NCBI RefSeq assembly: GCF_019649055.1
Contig: NW_026570230.1
Location: 992,001 to 1,056,000, forward strand
DNA from: Paramacrobiotus metropolitanus
Lineage: Eukaryota > Tardigrada > Eutardigrada > Parachela > Macrobiotidae
Direction of reading: 5' to 3'
DNA: 64,000 nucleotides
In this document: positions 61,751 to 64,000 of the stretch, piece after piece
How positions within the stretch are numbered: position 1 is the stretch's first letter
How the letters are laid out: every line of letters begins with the position of its first letter
Notes under the pieces: generated by a model
The model's database searches: none
Told to the model about the DNA's origin: nothing
The model's input: only the letters and a program-made list of their open reading frames with translations
Translations under genes and position numbers: made by a program

Positions 61751-63737
61751 GTCCAGCCGTACGAGCTATATGCAGCAAGGCGGCTGCATCCTCCGACGGT
61801 TGTTCGTTGGAGTCACTATATTCTTCGATAGGTTCCGTGCCGGCCGGAGGCTTGTCCGTGTTGACGTAAGACATCCGGAGGTTAAACTCACGCCGATGTT
61901 GTTCCGGTATGAAGTTAGGCACAGTGTACCGTACTGGTACGTCGCGTTCCGCGTTGGTCGTCTGAAGGGTGTGTTGTTCGACCAAGGACGTAATCCGGTC
62001 GCTTATCCTATCCGTGATGATTTCGTCGATGTTCCCCTTCTTGTCCATGTACATCACGTTATATACACGGGCAATTTGGACCAACGTTGATCCACGGGGA
62101 TTCCTACTGTATCCGATGCACCGTGCAATTCTAGTCGGTGTATCGTCCGCATTCCTGGCGGCTGCACTTTTAAGTGCTTTGATGAGGTCCGGTGGAAGCA
62201 GTTCGGCCGTCCGTCCCCATTGTCGGTGAACGGCTACTGCTAATCCGAAATCCAAAGTCCAGGCGACGATCTGCATCATGAGTTGATGCGTCAACCATTT
62301 TCCGGTTTCGCCTCCGACTTGGATGTTATTGGACAGGTCTCGGACCAAGGACTGGTAAATGTCCACGCCGTTTTTCCTGGCGTTTTCGATGCTCCTTACA
62401 ACTTCGACGTGTACTCGGACGGTACGGATTAATGTATCGACCGGGTCATCCGGCTGTTCGTCCGGAAGGCGCTCGCGCTCGTCATCTGGGGCTGGCCACT
62501 GTGATTCGTCCGTGTCCGCTCCATGGTCGAACATTTCCTTCAGGTCGCCTTTAAATCCTTCGTAAGGGTCACCTTCTCCGTGGTCGGAGATTGAGTCCTT
62601 TTCCTCGATGTCCGAGATCTGATCGGATTCCACATCGGATTGTTGCTTGGATGTGGAGGGCTGGGGTTGTTCGACCGGAGTCGGCGGTTTTGGTGGGTTC
62701 CGTAGCCGACCTCCTGAAGTCTTAGCCGGCTTTGTGCCGGTCCGCTCCATGACTTCTTTGAATTTTCGCTCAACCGCATCCTTGTCGTGCGGTTGTTGAG
62801 CTTTCTCCTTTTGCTCGGTCCTTTGTGGGCCGGCATCCGAAATATCCAAGTCATCGGATGACTTGTGCCGCTTGGCCGGATTAGGCTTCGGCGTCTTTAC
62901 CGTAGAGTCCGACTTCGGTTTGGTCGTCTCTTTGGCCTCCGACTTTACTGGTTTCTTCTGAGTTTCCGTCGGTTGCGGCTTAGCGGGTTGTTTCGCTGCT
63001 TCCTTCTTGGCCTTCCGATTATCCTTGTGGGATTTCGCGGAATTGGCCGAGTTGATGACCCGTGTGTCCAGATCATCGTTGATCTGGACGGAAGGTTGTC
63101 TGGTTGGAGGAGGGACTTTCATCTTGACGGATTGCTGTGCCGTCTTCTTGGTCGACTTGGGTTCCGAAGCGCTGACCTTGTGTGGAGTCGGCGTAGCCGC
63201 TTGTAGGGCTTTAGGTCGACTCTTTTCCGCTCGGTAATGTTCTCCCATACGTTTCATAACGTCGGCCATCTTCTCGGTAAGCCGGTCGTGGTCACGCCGA
63301 GCTTCTGTGGTGTTTCCGAGTATGCTGGCACGTCGGATTCTCAATGAGTGCCAGAGTTCCCTATCCTCCGGGTATGCCATGTCGATGCAGGCATCCTGTT
63401 CCGACCTTGTCAAGTCCTTCACATGTTGTAAGGCTGGGTCGTCATGGAATTCGCGCGATGAGTCCTGAGGTGGTTTCTCCTTAGCCGTACTCCGTTTGGT
63501 CGGTATGTTTACCGATTCCTTTGCCGACTCGTTCGTTCGAGACTCGTCAATTGTTAGACGTGGGCCGGAGTGTACCGAGGTCGGTTCGTCCCTTTGTGGT
63601 GACGTTTCGACCGTTGTTTCGACTCGCGCTTCCGAAGGGGATGTGTGTCCATCGCGTCTTCGGTTTTCTTCGGTTTCGTCGGGGTATTCCGAGGTGTAAA
63701 CCTGAGTGGTTTTTCCATTGTCGGTTGACTCGGCAGC
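60345..63737 (-). CDS. large low-complexity protein of unknown family
   Basis: A frame open for about 1,130 codons without an early ATG; the first Met is in DMAYPED near the start of the conserved-looking part. Two ordered segments stand out: a helical stretch around the middle (VHVEVVRSIENARKNGVDIY, then WLTHQLMMQIVAWTLDFGLA) and a C-terminal block (WMYTFAALKALANRGPKFAT, then GWTHAIEACMEMSWHPDGLT) that could be winged-helix-like. Between them are lysine/proline-rich linkers and acidic runs of eight aspartates, nuclear-protein style. The frame overlaps the upstream frame by about 180 bases. A 210-base gap with two hairpins separates it from the next frame. I cannot name the family. Confidence 0.5.
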   Translation of the reverse strand, partial: AAESTDNGKTTQVYTSEYPDETEENRRRDGHTSPSEARVETTVETSPQRDEPTSVHSGPRLTIDESRTNESAKESVNIPTKRSTAKEKPPQDSSREFHDDPALQHVKDLTRSEQDACIDMAYPEDRELWHSLRIRRASILGNTTEARRDHDRLTEKMADVMKRMGEHYRAEKSRPKALQAATPTPHKVSASEPKSTKKTAQQSVKMKVPPPTRQPSVQINDDLDTRVINSANSAKSHKDNRKAKKEAAKQPAKPQPTETQKKPVKSEAKETTKPKSDSTVKTPKPNPAKRHKSSDDLDISDAGPQRTEQKEKAQQPHDKDAVERKFKEVMERTGTKPAKTSGGRLRNPPKPPTPVEQPQPSTSKQQSDVESDQISDIEEKDSISDHGEGDPYEGFKGDLKEMFDHGADTDESQWPAPDDERERLPDEQPDDPVDTLIRTVRVHVEVVRSIENARKNGVDIYQSLVRDLSNNIQVGGETGKWLTHQLMMQIVAWTLDFGLAVAVHRQWGRTAELLPPDLIKALKSAAARNADDTPTRIARCIGYSRNPRGSTLVQIARVYNVMYMDKKGNIDEIITDRISDRITSLVEQHTLQTTNAERDVPVRYTVPNFIPEQHRREFNLRMSYVNTDKPPAGTEPIEEYSDSNEQPSEDAAALLHIARTAGQSSQRRVQVLPRPRAPHEPTTYVGTAAAPGGRASTAKPTRSAKGRFIPRDVQSLPPSSPMEISPEPEDLTQQKGKSKSAKTKSTKPAKKKEPKSSEPISSSEEETEDDDDDDDFQTPGNGSPKDDDDDDDDGDGKPPPPSSSAPQQQGEPEIPDRQPEEKDGSDKAEESKGNEDDGGVYIPRQYGKRIPITPDTDERPLLSEWNEDTMEVLPDDIPPLTNVRVKYTGIKSASKPKPSVSEYDAGWMYTFAALKALANRGPKFATPRIAFKLLQHWKVDEKGDWRQLSQNNVRHYCDLGYHAGKIIRTYTSTKRMYYEFPPAKKDPAPSTYEGWTHAIEACMEMSWHPDGLTRGEILHQLTARFEFEWTAAEPQLVDPKYKPKPDVTAGRKKYSLEDELEFVLSKALYQQRFATNTDQVQGGQRFIALNPSTHRHGHLPKERSTSAQPIELADSHQASRPESTEAPTRE

Positions 63738-64000
63738 TTAGTCGGCTGGGATGCTGATCGGGTCGGCGAAATTTGTTTTACCGGCGATCTGCCTCGTTTC
63801 GGCGTGGATCCCTTCGGTGGTGTCGCTGCCTTCCGTTGAATGGAGTCATCGGAGTCAACGTCGTCCGCATTCTCCTCATCTTCACTACTATCCGACATTG
63901 TTATCGGAATCTTCTCGGTTACCTCTTCTCCGGGCCGAGGTTGAATCTCCAGTGTGTAGGCGCCCGGGTTGATGCTAGGATTACGGAGACGTTGGATCGT
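63557..64000 (-). CDS. unknown acidic/basic protein, partial, open at window edge
   Basis: The frame is open from 64000 to a TAA at 63554-63556. An ATG at 63898 begins MSDSSEDEENADDVDSDDS, but the frame upstream (INPGAYTLEIQPRPGEE) is also open, so the real start may be outside. The rest is basic with SP/TP sites (TPPKGSTPKRGRSPVK). It overlaps the next frame (to 63737), which lies in the -1 register relative to it and continues the same composition, so the two may be one product joined by frameshift, splice or sequence error. Confidence 0.45.

Larger units (their letters stand above)
55830..64000. mobile_element. GC-rich block of foreign character, type unknown
   Basis: From about 55830 to the window end the DNA is G+C-richer than the host spacers, saturated with TCGG/CCGAC words, and holds long minus-strand frames with at most little intron structure (58785-60128, 60345-63737, 63557-64000) plus a 3-kb non-coding tail (55830-58784) full of short hairpins. 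It lies within or beyond the unfinished Caspr-like gene. I found no reverse transcriptase, integrase, transposase or capsid motif. A large mobile element or integrated viral sequence that continues beyond 64000 is inferred; a host gene cluster of unusual composition is the alternative. Confidence 0.5.

Noticed and set aside
55830-64000. Bacterial contamination or a bacterial genomic island
   Set aside because: No bacterial gene types, ribosome-binding sites or operon spacing; long low-complexity SP/TP-rich frames with no ATG starts look eukaryotic or viral.
1-64000. CRISPR array, rRNA or tRNA genes
   Set aside because: No regularly spaced repeats, no rRNA-like conserved blocks and no cloverleaf with both internal promoter boxes noticed on reading.

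Overview
This window reads as invertebrate animal nuclear DNA. Genes are split into small exons with GT/AG introns, exons are clearly richer in G+C than the AT-rich introns and spacers, and the gene content is metazoan: an engulfment adaptor, a neutral ceramidase, an angiotensin-converting-enzyme family peptidase, a diacylglycerol acyltransferase 2 family enzyme, a USP9X/fat-facets relative, a tachykinin-type neuropeptide precursor and a neurexin-IV/Caspr gene. The FFGMRG tachykinin signature points to a protostome, most likely a panarthropod. A tardigrade is my best guess, but this is inference. I saw no operons, tRNA, rRNA or CRISPR arrays. Exon edges were placed by hand from splice sites, reading phase and family conservation.

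Layout. 1-930 (-): last two visible exons of an IQ-motif protein. 2719-8372 (-): ced-6/GULP1, ten exons, all phases agree. 10499-12671 (+): F-box protein. 13578-16703 (+): neutral ceramidase. 17740-22880 (-): ACE-like peptidase with altered active-site residues and two frame problems. 24844-29728 (+): DGAT2/MOGAT gene whose first intron has no GT/AG ends and is instead bounded by a 15-bp inverted repeat; inside it are broken tom40 fragments on the opposite strand. 30526-36095 (-): a USP9X-like gene without catalytic Cys and His and with an in-frame TGA, headed by duplicated ced-6 exons. 39556-40686 (-): intronless zinc-knuckle, retroelement-like gene. 42704-43738 (-): neuropeptide precursor with three FRFRGA peptides and one tachykinin-related peptide. 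50645-54828 (+): 5' part of neurexin-IV/Caspr. About 55080-64000: a GC-richer block of different character, with long low-complexity reading frames on the minus strand and many short hairpins whose stems vary but whose loops (TTTGT/TGTGT/TATGT) stay nearly constant.

The strongest new-biology candidates are the neuropeptide precursor with the repeated FRFRGA ending, the hairpin-rich block at the right end, the inverted-repeat-bounded DGAT2 intron carrying tom40 pieces, and the ced-6/USP9X chimera that appears to encode a dead deubiquitinase. Several neighbouring loci (ACE, USP9X, tom40) show partial decay while others (ced-6, ceramidase, Caspr, neuropeptide) are clean, so decay or base-level assembly errors must be separated before function is assigned.
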